Below are positions 21,096 to 29,482 of a stretch of 64,000 bases of DNA, one piece after another; within the stretch, counting starts at the first letter, position 1; every line of letters begins with the position of its first letter. The notes beneath the pieces are model-generated. The model was not told where the DNA came from and did no database searches. It saw only the letters and a program-made list of their open reading frames with translations. Origin of the DNA: Oscillospiraceae bacterium (GTDB taxonomy: Bacteria > Bacillota > Clostridia > Oscillospirales > CAG-272); NCBI GenBank assembly GCA_022009675.1, contig CP091718.1:1178001-1242000 (forward strand). Direction: 5' to 3'. Position numbers and translations under genes: made by a program.

Positions 21096-21311
21096 ATGAA
21101 GCACTCAATTTACAAAACGCGGGAGGAACTGCCGATGTATCTGACCGTGATGGATGTGGCAGATCTGCTCGGCATTTCCCGTGCCAGTGCCTACGAGCTG
21201 GTGCGGGAGCAGAACTTCCCGAAGCTGAAAATCGTGACGGGACGCATCATCATTCCGCGGGACAGACTGCTTGAATGGCTCGATGAACAGACACGCTATG
21301 ACAGGGTTTGA
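21096..21311 (+). CDS. Excisionase-like MerR-type HTH protein
   Basis: The start is ATG 21096, with AAGGAGG at 21080-21086, giving 71 residues. YLTVMDVADLLGISRASAYE is a MerR/excisionase-family helix-turn-helix (residues about 14-33), followed by the short wing FPKLKIVTGRIIIPRDRLLE. Proteins of this size and type direct tyrosine-recombinase excision of integrative elements, and this is the only Xis candidate in the element. It could instead be a local transcriptional regulator. Intact frame. Confidence 0.78.
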   Translation: MKHSIYKTREELPMYLTVMDVADLLGISRASAYELVREQNFPKLKIVTGRIIIPRDRLLEWLDEQTRYDRV

Positions 21312-21557
21312 CGGTCGATTATTTGATAGCAGGATAAAGCCGTGTCTCGGACGCGGCAATTCACACCGCACGGCAACGCCGAGCGGGGATTTTACGGCGA
21401 AATACGGGGATTTTTGCGGTATTGCAAAAACGCCGCTCGTGTCTCGCGTATGCCGAAAAAGACTGCCTGCGGGTCTCAAACACGAAAATCCCTTGGAAAA
21501 TCGGGCTTTTTCCGTGTCTCAGACCGTAGGACAACGAAAAACAGAAAGGTTGAAATT
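21312..21557. other. Non-coding region upstream of the mobilization genes; candidate oriT
   Basis: About 246 bp with no supported gene between the Xis-like gene and the relaxosome genes. It contains inverted repeats, for example TTTTTGC and GCAAAAA separated by six bases around 21411-21430. Its location directly upstream of the accessory and relaxase genes is where an origin of transfer is often found; the nic site cannot be identified from sequence alone. Confidence 0.35.
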
Positions 21558-21975
21558 ATGACAAAAGAAAAGCAAAATGACGCGATGCCGTCGAAAGGCG
21601 TCAGGCTTCGCGTCGATCAATGGGAGGACTGCGACAGGTTCTCCGAAACACTCAAAAATGGCATCACGGAACGATTTTTATCCGCGATGCCATTGATTTT
21701 TTTATCTGGAATATCTGCGGCGGAACAACTCGGTGAAGTTTCTCACGCCTGCGCTGGAGTCGGTTATTTCCGCCAAGGTGAGGGATAGTGAAGAACGGCT
21801 TGCCCGACTGCTTTTCAAGCTGGCAGTCGATCAGAATCTGCTCGCGCACGCGGTCGCGGACTGCTTTGAGTTCACCCTCGCAGAGGTTGACAATATGCGC
21901 AGCAACTCGGTGCGCGAAGTCAAAGAAACAAACGGAACCATCCGAACGGATGAAATATTGAATACAAAGAGGTAA
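21558..21975 (+). CDS. Ribbon-helix-helix relaxosome accessory protein (MobC-like), frameshifted
   Basis: The start is ATG 21558 after AGAAAGGTTG. The first frame gives MTKEKQNDAMPSKGVRLRVD; a shift near 21660 restores a RHH-like segment reading RNDFIRDAIDFFIWNICGG, and a second near 21730 leads to KFLTPALESVISAKVRDSEE, ending at TAG 21973-21975. About 138 residues. RHH proteins just upstream of a relaxase usually bind oriT and stimulate nicking. The gene ends 5 nt before the relaxase start. An unrelated DNA-binding regulator is the alternative. Confidence 0.62.
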
Positions 21976-21980
21976 TTTTT

Positions 21981-23695
21981 ATGGCAAAACTGATTTTGAA
22001 AGCGCCGTATTACAAGCGCGGTCACAAAACCGAGGACGGAAGAGGTCGCGGCGGTTACGCGGAATATATCGCAACGCGCGAAGGCGTGGAGCTTTTGCGC
22101 GGCGGCATGGTGAACTATATCGGTCAGCGCAAAGGCTCCTGCGGACTGTTCTCGGACGAAGGCGTGACCGTTGACCTTGCAAAAGTCAGCCAGGAGATCG
22201 ACAACCATCCCGGCAATGTGTGGGCGCTTATCTTCTCCTTGAAGCGCGAGGATGCCGAACGGCTCGGCTATAATTCCGCCGCGCCGTGGATGCATCTGCT
22301 CCGTTCCCGCCGCAATGATATTGCAAAAGCGATGCACATCGCGCCCGAAAATCTTCGTTGGTATGCGGCGTACCACAACAAGGAAACCAACCCGCACGCG
22401 CATATGATGGTGTGGTCGAAGAATCCGCGCGAGCCGTATCTCTCGCAGACGGGGATTCACGACATCAAAAAGGTGATGGCGGCGGACATTTTCCGTCAGG
22501 AACTGCTGTCGGTTTATCGCGGGCAAACGCAGGCGCGGGACGATCTGAAAGAGACATTTCGCGCAAAAATGCAGGAGCTGACCGCACAGATTCGTGCGGG
22601 TGGGAATGAAATTTCTCCCGAGCTCTATCAGAAATTCGCGTTCCTCTGCGGGAAAATTTCTTCGCACAAGGGAAAAAAAGTCTATGGCTATCTGAATAAT
22701 TCCGCAAAGCAGCTCACGAATGAAATCGTGAAACTGCTCTCGGCGGACGGGAAAATCGCGGAGCTGTATGACCTGTGGTATCGCTGTCAGTGCGAGGTGT
22801 ACCGCACCTATACCGATGTCATGCCGGAGAAAATTCCGCTTGAGGAGAACAAGGAATTCAAATCTGTCCGCAACGAAGTGGTGCGTGCGGCGGCGGAAAT
22901 TCTGTCTTTGCCCCGGCAACCTTTGCGCGAAATGCCCGAAGGAAAAAAATGCCGGAGGAAGACCTGAAGCTCCTTGAAATTCGCGCCGACTTCGGTGACG
23001 TCGATGCCTTGATCGCACTCGGACGGCATTATTACGAAAAGGCAGATGATGCGGACGAGGCGGAATATTTATGGAAAGTCGCCGCCGACAAAGGGAGTGC
23101 CTCAGCGATGTATCTGATCTACAAGGGCTATCGCGACGGAAAGCTTACCGAAAAGCCGAGCGACAAAATGAAATATCTACGCATGGCTGCGGACAAAAAT
23201 CACGCCTACGCAGAGTATGAACTTGCCATGCAGACCGACAAACGGATGCCGAATGTGAAGCTGTCGTATCTCATGCGTGCGGCGGAACACGGCTGCATTG
23301 CGGCGGAATATGAAATCGGCAAGCTGTATTATGAGAACGGGCAGACCGAACAGGGGCTTGCTCATCTTGAAAAAGCCGCCGGACTTGATCTCTGGGCGCG
23401 CACGCAGGTCGGGCTGTTTTACTGCTATGCGCGCGATGATTGGGAGCACGGCATGGAACTTCTGACCTCCGCTGCCGAGGAAAACTACGCGCCCGCGCAG
23501 GAGGCGATCCGAAATATTCAGAGCGGACTCAACGCACAGATCTTCACAGGTCTGTGCGATCTTTTTTATTACGCCGCAAACATCATCGACGAGCGCGCAG
23601 AAGAAATTCAAGCGCCGTCAGGGGAGCCCGTCATCAGCCGCAGGCAACGCCGCGAGGAACAGGCAAAGCGTGACGGAGTGGTGATGCAGATGTAA
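21981..23695 (+). CDS. MobP3-type relaxase with C-terminal Sel1-like repeats, frameshifted once
   Basis: ATG 21981 begins MAKLILKAPYYKRGHKTEDG. YAEYIATREGVELLRGG and the metal-binding histidine motif NPHAHMMVWS (about 22390-22419) identify a MOB-P relaxase of the MobP3 type, which nicks oriT and leads the strand into the recipient. The first frame stops at 22967. The adjacent frame overlaps it across the A7 run at 22944-22950 and carries Sel1/TPR-like repeats (DALIALGRHYYEK, DEAEYLWKVAADKGSASAMY, LSYLMRAAEHGCIAAEYEIG) to TAA 23695. I read it as one gene of about 571 residues. No coupling protein or secretion genes accompany it, so transfer needs a helper conjugation system. Confidence 0.8.
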
Positions 23696-23729
23696 ATCCT
23701 TTTTTCAAAAAAAGATTTGCATGCAGCTA

Positions 23730-23758
23730 TGGACAAACCCTATTAAATAGGGTATAAT
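23730..23758 (+). promoter_or_regulatory. Promoter with a 7-bp inverted-repeat operator
   Basis: TGGACA (23730-23735), a 17-nt spacer and TATAAT (23753-23758) form a good promoter. ACCCTAT and ATAGGGT (23737-23743, 23747-23753) are a perfect inverted repeat filling the spacer, a typical repressor site for the HTH protein encoded just downstream. Confidence 0.72.
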
Positions 23759-23804
23759 AGAATAGAACTGCCGATAGCAAATCTATGAAGAAAGGCGAAC
23801 TCCC

Positions 23805-24131
23805 ATGAGCATTTTCGACGATATCAAAACGGGACTGAATCAGGCGATTGACTTTGAAAAAAAGGAAAAGGCAAGGCACGGGTAACCGTGATGACCATTC
23901 ATCCGGTCGATCAGTTTTCACCGGACGAAATCAAAGCAAATCCGTACCGATACCGGAATGACGCAGGTGCTGTTTGCGCAGTATATGGGTGTTTCCGTAA
24001 AAACCGTGGAGGCATGGGAAGCCGGCAGAAATCATCCGGTAGGAGCCGCTTGCCGTCTTCTTGCCATGACAAAAAACGATCCTGATTTCCCTGTGAAATC
24101 GGGTGTTGTGGTCGCAAGGGCAAGTAACTGA
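23805..24131 (+). CDS. XRE/HigA-like helix-turn-helix regulator, frameshifted
   Basis: The start is ATG 23805 after GAAAGGCG, reading MSIFDDIKTGLNQAIDFE. Shifts near 23865 and 23945 lead to an HTH_3 domain, MTQVLFAQYMGVSVKTVEAW, followed by EAGRNHPVGAACRLLAM, ending at TGA 24129-24131. About 108 residues. The arrangement (short N-terminal helix plus XRE domain) is that of HigA/MqsA-type antitoxins or phage-type repressors; no toxin partner is visible beside it. The operator-like repeat in its promoter suggests autoregulation, perhaps also control of the integrases downstream. Confidence 0.68.
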
Positions 24132-24146
24132 ATCAGGAAAAACCGG

Positions 24147-24182
24147 GAACGGTGGGGAGTATTTCTCCGCCGTTCTTTTTTT
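24147..24182 (+). terminator. Terminator after the HTH regulator
   Basis: GAACGG (24147-24152) pairs with CCGTTC (24170-24175), extended by partly paired GGGGAG/CTCC, and is followed by T7. It separates the regulator from the integrase genes. Confidence 0.75.
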
Positions 24183-24299
24183 ATCGCCAAAAAACAGTTG
24201 ATAACAAATTGATAACTTTTCGCCCGACCGCTGGATATTCACTCGAACCTGTGGTATCTTTGCAGTGGGCGAAAAAAACTTACGAAAGGACGAAAAACA

Positions 24300-25468
24300 A
24301 TGGCAAAACGAAGACCGCAAGGTGACGGCATGGTGCGCAAGCGTTCGGACGGACGATGGGAAGCGCGCATCGTGATCGGTCACAAAAACGACGGAACGCC
24401 GATGCACAAATCGGTGTTCGGCAAAACGCAGAAGGAAACGCTCGACAAATTGCACCGCGCAATTGAAACCTACCGCGATGTCGATCTCTGCGAGGACAGC
24501 CGCATGACACTCGGCGAATGGCTCGACAAGTGGCTGGACGAATATATGATCTTCACTCTGCGGGAAAGCACCATGCAGAGCTACCGCATGATGGTAAACC
24601 ACTATATCAAGCCCTATCTCGGAGGCAAGCCGCTGACATCGCTGACAACGGCGGATATTCAGAAGCTATACAACAAGCTCAAAAAGGAGGGGCGCGTTCG
24701 CGAAGACCCAATCAAGGGCAAAAACGCTTGCCGACAGCATGGTTCGCGGCATCCACATGATGCTTCACGAGGCACTCGACGCGGCGGTGAAAGAACGGCT
24801 CATCGTGCGCAATCCCACAAACGGCACAACCGTGCCAAAGCCAAATTATCCCGACAAGCAGGTGTTGGACGACGGTCAGCTTGAGAAATTTCTCGGCATG
24901 ATCGAAGCCTACCCCGATTGGCGGGATTTTTTCTACACGGAATGTATGACGGGACTGCGCCGCGGCGAGATCTGCGGGCTGAAATGGAGCGACATCGACT
25001 TTGAAAAACCGCCGTATGCGGGTGGAACGGTCGCTCTCCGCCGTCACAAACGGCAAGATACAGATCGGTGAAACCAAAACGGGCGCGGGCAAACGGACAA
25101 TTGTATTACCGCCGACCCTTGCCGCACTGCTTGCAAAACGCAAGGAAAACGCGCTGAATGAGTGGGTGTTCTACAATCCGTGCAACCCCAACCTGCCGAC
25201 GAATCCGGCAGCGGCATACCAAAAACTGCACACGATCCTTAAAAATGCGGAGCTGCCGCGAATCCGCTTTCATGACCTCCGTCATACCTTCGCCACCCAT
25301 GCGACAAAAGGCGGAGTCGATCCGAAAACGCTTTCGGGCATTCTCGGACACACAAACGCGAGCTTCACACTTGACACCTATACGCACGTGACGGGTGACA
25401 TGCAGAAAAAAACGACGCCGCGATTGACGGCGGAAAGGTCAAAGGAAATGAAATTTGAGGATGAGAAA
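24300..25468 (+). CDS. int1: Tyrosine recombinase / integrase 1, frameshifted
   Basis: The start is ATG 24300 after GAAAGGACG. An N-terminal arm-binding domain (GDGMVRKRSDGRWEARIVIG) is followed by a SAM-like core-binding domain (MTLGEWLDKWLDEYMIF) and the catalytic domain with all signature residues: TGLRRGEICGLKW (Arg), FHDLRHTFATHA (His-x-x-Arg), LGHTN (His) and DTYTHV (Tyr). Shifts lie near 24718 and 25005. About 390 residues. The C-terminus runs into the start of integrase 2 in the same frame, and the true stop is hidden; the end given is the base before the second ATG. It should catalyse insertion at the tRNA-Pro att site, alone or with integrase 2. Confidence 0.85.
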
Positions 25469-26926
25469 ATGGCAAAGAAAAAAACCAAGGCGACGGCAGT
25501 GTCTTTCAACGCAGGGACGGGCGGTGGGAAGGCAGAATTGTCGTCGGCTACAAAGGAAAACGGCTATGCCCAAACGAAAAAAATGTGACGGCGCACACCA
25601 AGACAGAATGTCAGGAAAAGCTGGCGAAACTGCGGGAGGAATGCGGACGGCGGAGCGAGAAAATCAAGCCGGACATGCCGTTCGGGGATTGGATTGACTT
25701 CTGGTATCAGAATTATTCCGCACCCAAGCTCCGCCCGACCACACAGGCGTGCTATTCGGGAAGGATTTATACGCACATCATCCCGTCTATCGGCAACATC
25801 CCGCTGAACAAGCTGACGCAGAACGACCTGCAACAGTTTTACGCACGGCTCAAAAAGAGCGGACGGATAAAAAGCATGTCGATAAATTCGGAGAAGGGCT
25901 GTCCGACCGCATGGTGCGCTCATGCCATACGACCTGCCGCACGGCGCTTGAAAAGGCGGTGACAGAAGGTCTGATTCGTATCAATCCCGCCGTCGGATGT
26001 AAACTGCCGCCGAAAAGCAAAGGAAATGCAGGTGCTGACTCCGCCGGAAATCACGCGGTTTCTCATACAGGCAAGAGAGGAGGGATATTACGAACTCTTC
26101 CTTCTGGAGTTGACCACCGGCATGCGGCGAGGCGAGATTCTCGCGCTGAAATGGCGGGATCTGAATCTGAAAACAGGAGAGCTTCACATCTCGCGGCAGG
26201 TGCTGAAGGTCAACGGAAAGGTGCTGATTTCCACACCGAAAACAAAAATCCTCCAACCGCATGATTCTGCTGCCGCCCGAAATGCTTGAACTGCTGGCAG
26301 AACTGAAAACGCGAACCGACAGCGAGTGGATTTTTCCCGTCCCCGCTTGACCTCACGCAACCGCGTCACCCCTCGGCGGTCTATCATCGGTTTCAGAAAA
26401 TACTGACGCGGGCAAACTGCAAGCGGGTGCGGTTTCATGATCTCCGCCACACCTTTGCCACCATGGCACTGGAAAACGGCATGGACATCAAAACGCTGTC
26501 CGCCATGATCGGACACGAAAGCGCGGAAACCACTCTCAATATCTATAGTCATATCACCGACACGATGCAACAGCAGGCGGCAGCAAGGATTGATCGCGAG
26601 ATTGCTGGGGCTGACACGCCCATTCCGGAGCCGACCGCAACGGGCAAGTCAAGTGACAGTGAAGCAACCAATCAGCCGACAGAGCCGAAATTTGAGCCGT
26701 ATAAGGGCAAGATACGCAAGCCCGGTACGGGTTGCGTGACGATGATCAACGACCACCTCTATGAGGGCAGATTTTCCCCGCGCGTGAACGGCAAACGAAT
26801 CGCCAAAAATATCTACGCTACCACGCGGGAGGAGTGCGAGGAAAAGCTCAAGGTGCTGATTGCGGAGATGAAAAAAAGGAGATTGCGGAAATCAAGGCAG
26901 GAGAGAAGGCAACGAATAAGGGCTGA
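25469..26926 (+). CDS. int2: Tyrosine recombinase / integrase 2 with an appended C-terminal arm-like domain, frameshifted
   Basis: ATG 25469 has GAGG 8 nt upstream. The N-terminal arm domain is read across a shift near 25500 (FQRRDGRWEGRIVVGYKGKR). The catalytic set is complete: TGMRRGEILALKW, FHDLRHTFATMA, IGHES and NIYSHI. Further shifts lie near 25880, 26020, 26250 and 26345. After the catalytic domain a linker leads to a second arm-type module near 26720-26860 (GCVTMINDHLYEGRFSPRVN, then ATTREECEEKL), ending at TGA 26924-26926. About 485 residues. It is a tandem relative of integrase 1 but clearly diverged, so either a two-recombinase system or an old duplication. Confidence 0.83.
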
Positions 26927-26942
26927 CCATGGCGGTCAGCCC
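26920..26942 (+). terminator. Hairpin at the end of the integrase genes
   Basis: GGGCTGACC (26920-26928) and GGTCAGCCC (26934-26942) form a strong stem overlapping the stop codon. The T-tract is poor, so termination is likely but not certain. Confidence 0.55.
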
Positions 26943-26979
26943 TTAAAATTTGCGGCGCAGTAGGCAAAGAAAAAGCCTT
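26931..26979. repeat. Imperfect ~50-bp repeat, copy 1 (copy 2 at 28301-28353, partial copy at 1585-1610)
   Basis: GGCGGTCAGCCCTTAAAATT followed by GCAGTAGGCAAAGAAAAAGC (26931-26979) matches 28301-28353 with small indels. A shorter version including GCAGTAGGCAAAA lies at 1585-1610. The two right-hand copies bracket the minus-strand XRE/TPR gene, as if that gene were inserted between duplicated ends or the site were a recombinase accessory site. Confidence 0.7.
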
Positions 26980-27011
26980 ATTGTAGATGATTTTGGAAGC
27001 GAGCAGAGCTT

Positions 27012-28173
27012 TTATACAGAAAGATGCCTGATCTTTTTCAGCTTTTTCTGCAAAATTACTGTTTTCGAGTAATTCTTTGCTCTGTTCTGCTCCAGCCCAT
27101 TTATGACACCACCAAGGTGTGCGTTGCACAAAAAACAGGATGTCTGACATAACAAGTGGGTCTTGGCAATGCGCTTTGCCCATGCATACATTTCAAGGGC
27201 AGTATTCATTGCATTATCGGCGCAGGATAACGCTTCGGACAGACATCCTTGACAAATCAGAAAATTGCACTTTGACGTATAGGAAGTAATCAAGTAGCAA
27301 TAGGGATTTTTCTCAAAACCGTTTACGACAAGGTCAGCTGGATCAGCATACAGTCGTACCAAATCTTTTGACGCGCGTGTAAGGTCATTCCACGCCTGTA
27401 AAACTGTCTCTTTGCTTGTTTTCGGATGATCGGAAAGCGTTTTTGCACGATGGAATAAAGACATTGCATAGTCGAACATAAGGTGCTTGGAGGTTGATTC
27501 TGCTTTCTCACAGGCAGTTGCAGAGTCTCCCTTTGCTTGCGCGATTCTGCAAAGTGCCTTGTCTCTGATGCCACACAAGTCCGGTAATTTCATCGCAACA
27601 GCTCCCGCTTGCTCAAACATTTTCTTAAGAAGCAAAAGGTCAATCAAATGGTTTTCTGCATCAATCTGTACCTCCGGAAGCGTGCAGTTGTCACAAACGG
27701 AACGCAACATTCTGTCGCATTCAAGCCAAAGCTCGTCAAACCGTTCTTCGGGGATATCAAATTTTTTTCTGACACGCACGACATGCAAATAATCCTGAAT
27801 GGCAAAAGCACATTTGACCTTTACAGCATAGTCAAGCGGGTATTTGTTCAAATATTTTTTATACAGCTCATATACAAGCAAATCTGCGTTGTTTTTCGGT
27901 CGAGTTTACGGAATCAGTTGCCCAGACCTTTTTGACTTTATTTTCGAGTTCTTCCTTGTCCGCATATTCATTTGTTCCGACACCGAGCAAGTAATCTGTG
28001 GATACAGACAAAAGAGCCGCTAACGGAACGATTTGTGAAATGTCGGGCATGGTATTATCGCATTCCCAGTTAGATACGGACTGCGTGGATACGCCGATGT
28101 GGTCGGCAACAAAGGATTGCGATACTCCGGCTTCCTTACGAAGTGCTTTCAGTCGTTGTCCAAAACTGTTCAT
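27012..28173 (-). CDS. XRE-family regulator with a C-terminal helical (TPR-like) sensor region, frameshifted once
   Basis: The start is ATG 28173 on the minus strand after GGAGGAACATA. The XRE domain is clear: LKALRKEAGVSQSFVADHIG and GVSTQSVSNWECDNTMPDIS (residues about 8-45). After a shift near 27890 about 290 residues of helical sequence follow (LVYELYKKYLNKYPLDYAVK; DPADLVVNGFEKNPYCYLIT; LSEALSCADNAMNTALEMYA), resembling TPR/RRNPP-type sensor regions. About 387 residues in all. It is transcribed against the integrases, between them and the tRNA, with TATAAT near 28232-28227 on the minus strand. A peptide- or signal-responsive switch for excision is a reasonable guess, not shown. Confidence 0.7.
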
Positions 28174-28300
28174 TATGTTCCTCCATTTGAGTTATATTGA
28201 AACCGGCGCCTGTTTCTGATATTATTATAGCAAAAATTTCAAAGAAAAAAACAATATACTGCACCGTGACTTGAGTTATTACTCTGTTTATATAATTCGT

Positions 28301-28353
28301 GGCGGTCAAACCTTAAAAAAATTGCGTTGCAGTAGGCAAAGAAAAAAAGCCTT
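28301..28353. repeat. Imperfect ~50-bp repeat, copy 2
   Basis: GGCGGTCAAACCTTAAAAAA followed by GCAGTAGGCAAAGAAAAAAA corresponds to copy 1 at 26931-26979. It lies 151 bp inside the right att repeat. Confidence 0.7.
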
Positions 28354-28369
28354 CCGAAAAAGAAAGCGG

Positions 28370-28402
28370 CTTGTGCTGTAACTATGGCACAAGTCGTTTT
28401 TT
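28370..28402 (+). terminator. Hairpin plus T-tract near the right end of the element
   Basis: CTTGTGC (28370-28376) pairs with GCACAAG (28387-28393) and is followed by T7 from 28396. It would stop rightward transcription from the integrase side before the tRNA. Confidence 0.65.
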
Positions 28403-28454
28403 TCTGCCGTCAGAGGATTTTTGCTGAAGTGGTGGATAAAAGCCGATTATAAGC

Positions 28455-28505
28455 AAAAAATCAGCCGAAAGTGGGGCAAAAAACCTCGTTTTTCGGCTGA
28501 TTTTT
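28455..28505 (-). terminator. Terminator just downstream of tRNA-Pro
   Basis: AAAAATCAGCCGAAA (28456-28470) and TTTCGGCTGATTTTT (28491-28505) form a 15-bp stem with T-rich flanks on both strands. It abuts the CCA end of the tRNA and probably terminates its transcript; it would also work rightward. Confidence 0.75.
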
Positions 28506-28550
28506 GGTCGGAGTGGCCGGATTCGAACCGACGGCATCGAAGTCCCAAAC
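28504..28550 (-). repeat. attR: 3' portion of tRNA-Pro, identical to attL
   Basis: These 47 bp are identical to 1285-1331. They run from one base beyond CCA to the anticodon loop of the intact tRNA. Confidence 0.9.
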
Positions 28551-28580
28551 TTCGCGCGCTACCAGCTGCGCCACACCCCG
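28505..28580 (-). tRNA. tRNA-Pro (anticodon UGG)
   Basis: A 76-nt cloverleaf on the minus strand. Acceptor CGGGGTG pairs with CACTCCG (one G-U), the T-arm contains GGTTCGAATCC, the anticodon stem CGAAG/CTTCG encloses the loop TTTGGGA (anticodon TGG, G37 as usual for proline), and CCA is encoded. The gene is complete although it is the integration target, because the element carries a matching 3' end. Confidence 0.95.
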
Positions 28581-28612
28581 ATTGGTGAAAATATTCGGTT
28601 TTTAGGTCAAAT

Positions 28613-28638
28613 CCGTAAGTGGTCAAATCTGTGGTCAA
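28613..28638. repeat. 26-bp repeat shared with the left end of the element
   Basis: CCGTAAGTGGTCAAATCTGT followed by GGTCAA matches 1442-1467 at 24 of 26 positions. Here it is outside attR, upstream of the tRNA; on the left it is just inside attL. TTGACC on the minus strand within it may also serve as a promoter element for the tRNA. The rest of 28581-28810 holds no gene I can support. Confidence 0.6.
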
Positions 28639-28810
28639 AGGTTTTTTGCCGAAACACACGGTGGCGGAAAAGCGAGAAAACGCGAGAAAAACGGAGATTT
28701 TGCGAGCTTTCGGCGATCGGCTCACGAGGCGGTCACACGCTCCCCAAAGCAAGCGGGTAACCGTTACCCTACATCCCGGTATTCGGTTTTGGGGTTAAAT
28801 CCGTAGGCGT

Positions 28811-29191
28811 TCAAATCAAAGGGGCGCGGGACCCGGCGCTCCGGATCCGTTCGGCGAGGCGGCTGTCGCCGCCTCGTCTCAGTTGTTCCGGCTCAGAGCC
28901 TCCCCGGCACGCCGCACATACATTTTTGCCCTCGTAGGCAATCAGATCTTCCGTACTGCCGCAGAAAATGCAGGAGTACTGATGCTTCTGCAGGATAATG
29001 CGCTCGCCGTCCATGAATATCTCGACCGGGTCGCGCTCGTTCAGCCCCAGCGTCTGCCGGATGGACATCGGGATCACGATCCGCCCCAGCTCGTCCACGC
29101 GCCGGATAATGCCGGTTGATTTGATGCGCGTCGGTTTGTCGGTGCAGTTTCCAGCCGCCGTCATATTCTCTGCGTCTTTTTGCTGCTTCAT
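28811..29191 (-). CDS. AbrB/SpoVT-family transition-state regulator with a Cys pair motif
   Basis: The start is ATG 29191 (MKQQKDAENMTAAG) with GGAAGG 8-13 nt upstream; the open frame extends further but without a better start. About 126 residues. The swapped-hairpin AbrB domain is clear at about residues 20-65: STGIIRRVDELGRIVIPMSI and RQTLGLNERDPVEIFMDGER. It is followed by CIFCG...CAAC, a possible zinc-binding pair. AbrB/SpoVT-type regulators control the switch from growth to stationary phase or sporulation in Bacillota. It has its own consensus promoter. Intact frame, first gene of core composition right of the element. Confidence 0.86.
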   Translation of the reverse strand: MKQQKDAENMTAAGNCTDKPTRIKSTGIIRRVDELGRIVIPMSIRQTLGLNERDPVEIFMDGERIILQKHQYSCIFCGSTEDLIAYEGKNVCAACRGGSEPEQLRRGGDSRLAERIRSAGSRAPLI

Positions 29192-29297
29192 TAAATACGC
29201 CTTCCTTTCCCATGCACTGTGTTTCGTCCGACCGCCGGACCGGGGCGCGCTTCTCTGCCGCCGCGTGTCGCAGTGTGTCGGTTGCTTCCTCATGCCC

Positions 29298-29326
29298 ATT
29301 ATACACGCCTTGTCAGAATCTGTCAA
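29298..29326 (-). promoter_or_regulatory. Consensus sigma-A promoter for the AbrB-like gene
   Basis: On the minus strand TTGACA (29326-29321), a 17-nt spacer and TATAAT (29303-29298) match the consensus exactly, about 107 nt before the start codon. Confidence 0.88.
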
Positions 29327-29482
29327 CGGGTCTGCCGCTTCTTTAACAAGGAATTTACCAATCGTTCACGCATGGGGCGAAAGTGTGTGCCGTGCGGCGT
29401 GGGTGTCCGAAAGCCGGATGCCGACCGGCTCCGGACTGCCGCGTGTGGGCACCGGAAGAACCGGTCAGACTGATCTGACCGG

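Larger units (their letters stand above)
1285..28550. mobile_element. Integrative mobilizable element inserted at the 3' end of tRNA-Pro
   Basis: The element is bounded by two identical 47-bp direct repeats (1285-1331 and 28504-28550). The right copy is the 3' part of an intact tRNA-Pro gene; the left copy is an orphan tRNA 3' fragment. Inside are two tyrosine recombinases next to the right end, an Xis-like HTH protein, a relaxase with its accessory protein, and a long co-directional defence-like cargo. No VirB4, VirD4 or other conjugation-pore gene is visible, so it would need a helper for transfer. The left half is AT-rich, the backbone (17.5-27 kb) intermediate and the chromosome to the right GC-rich. 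Size is about 27.2 kb. Confidence 0.88.

Noticed and set aside
24300..26926. A single fused double integrase
   Set aside because: The frame does run from one to the other, but a purine-rich ribosome binding site precedes ATG 25469 and each half has a complete domain set. Shifts make the exact junction uncertain, so two genes are the better reading.
1285..28550. A prophage
   Set aside because: No capsid, terminase, portal, tail or lysis genes are visible, and a relaxase is present.
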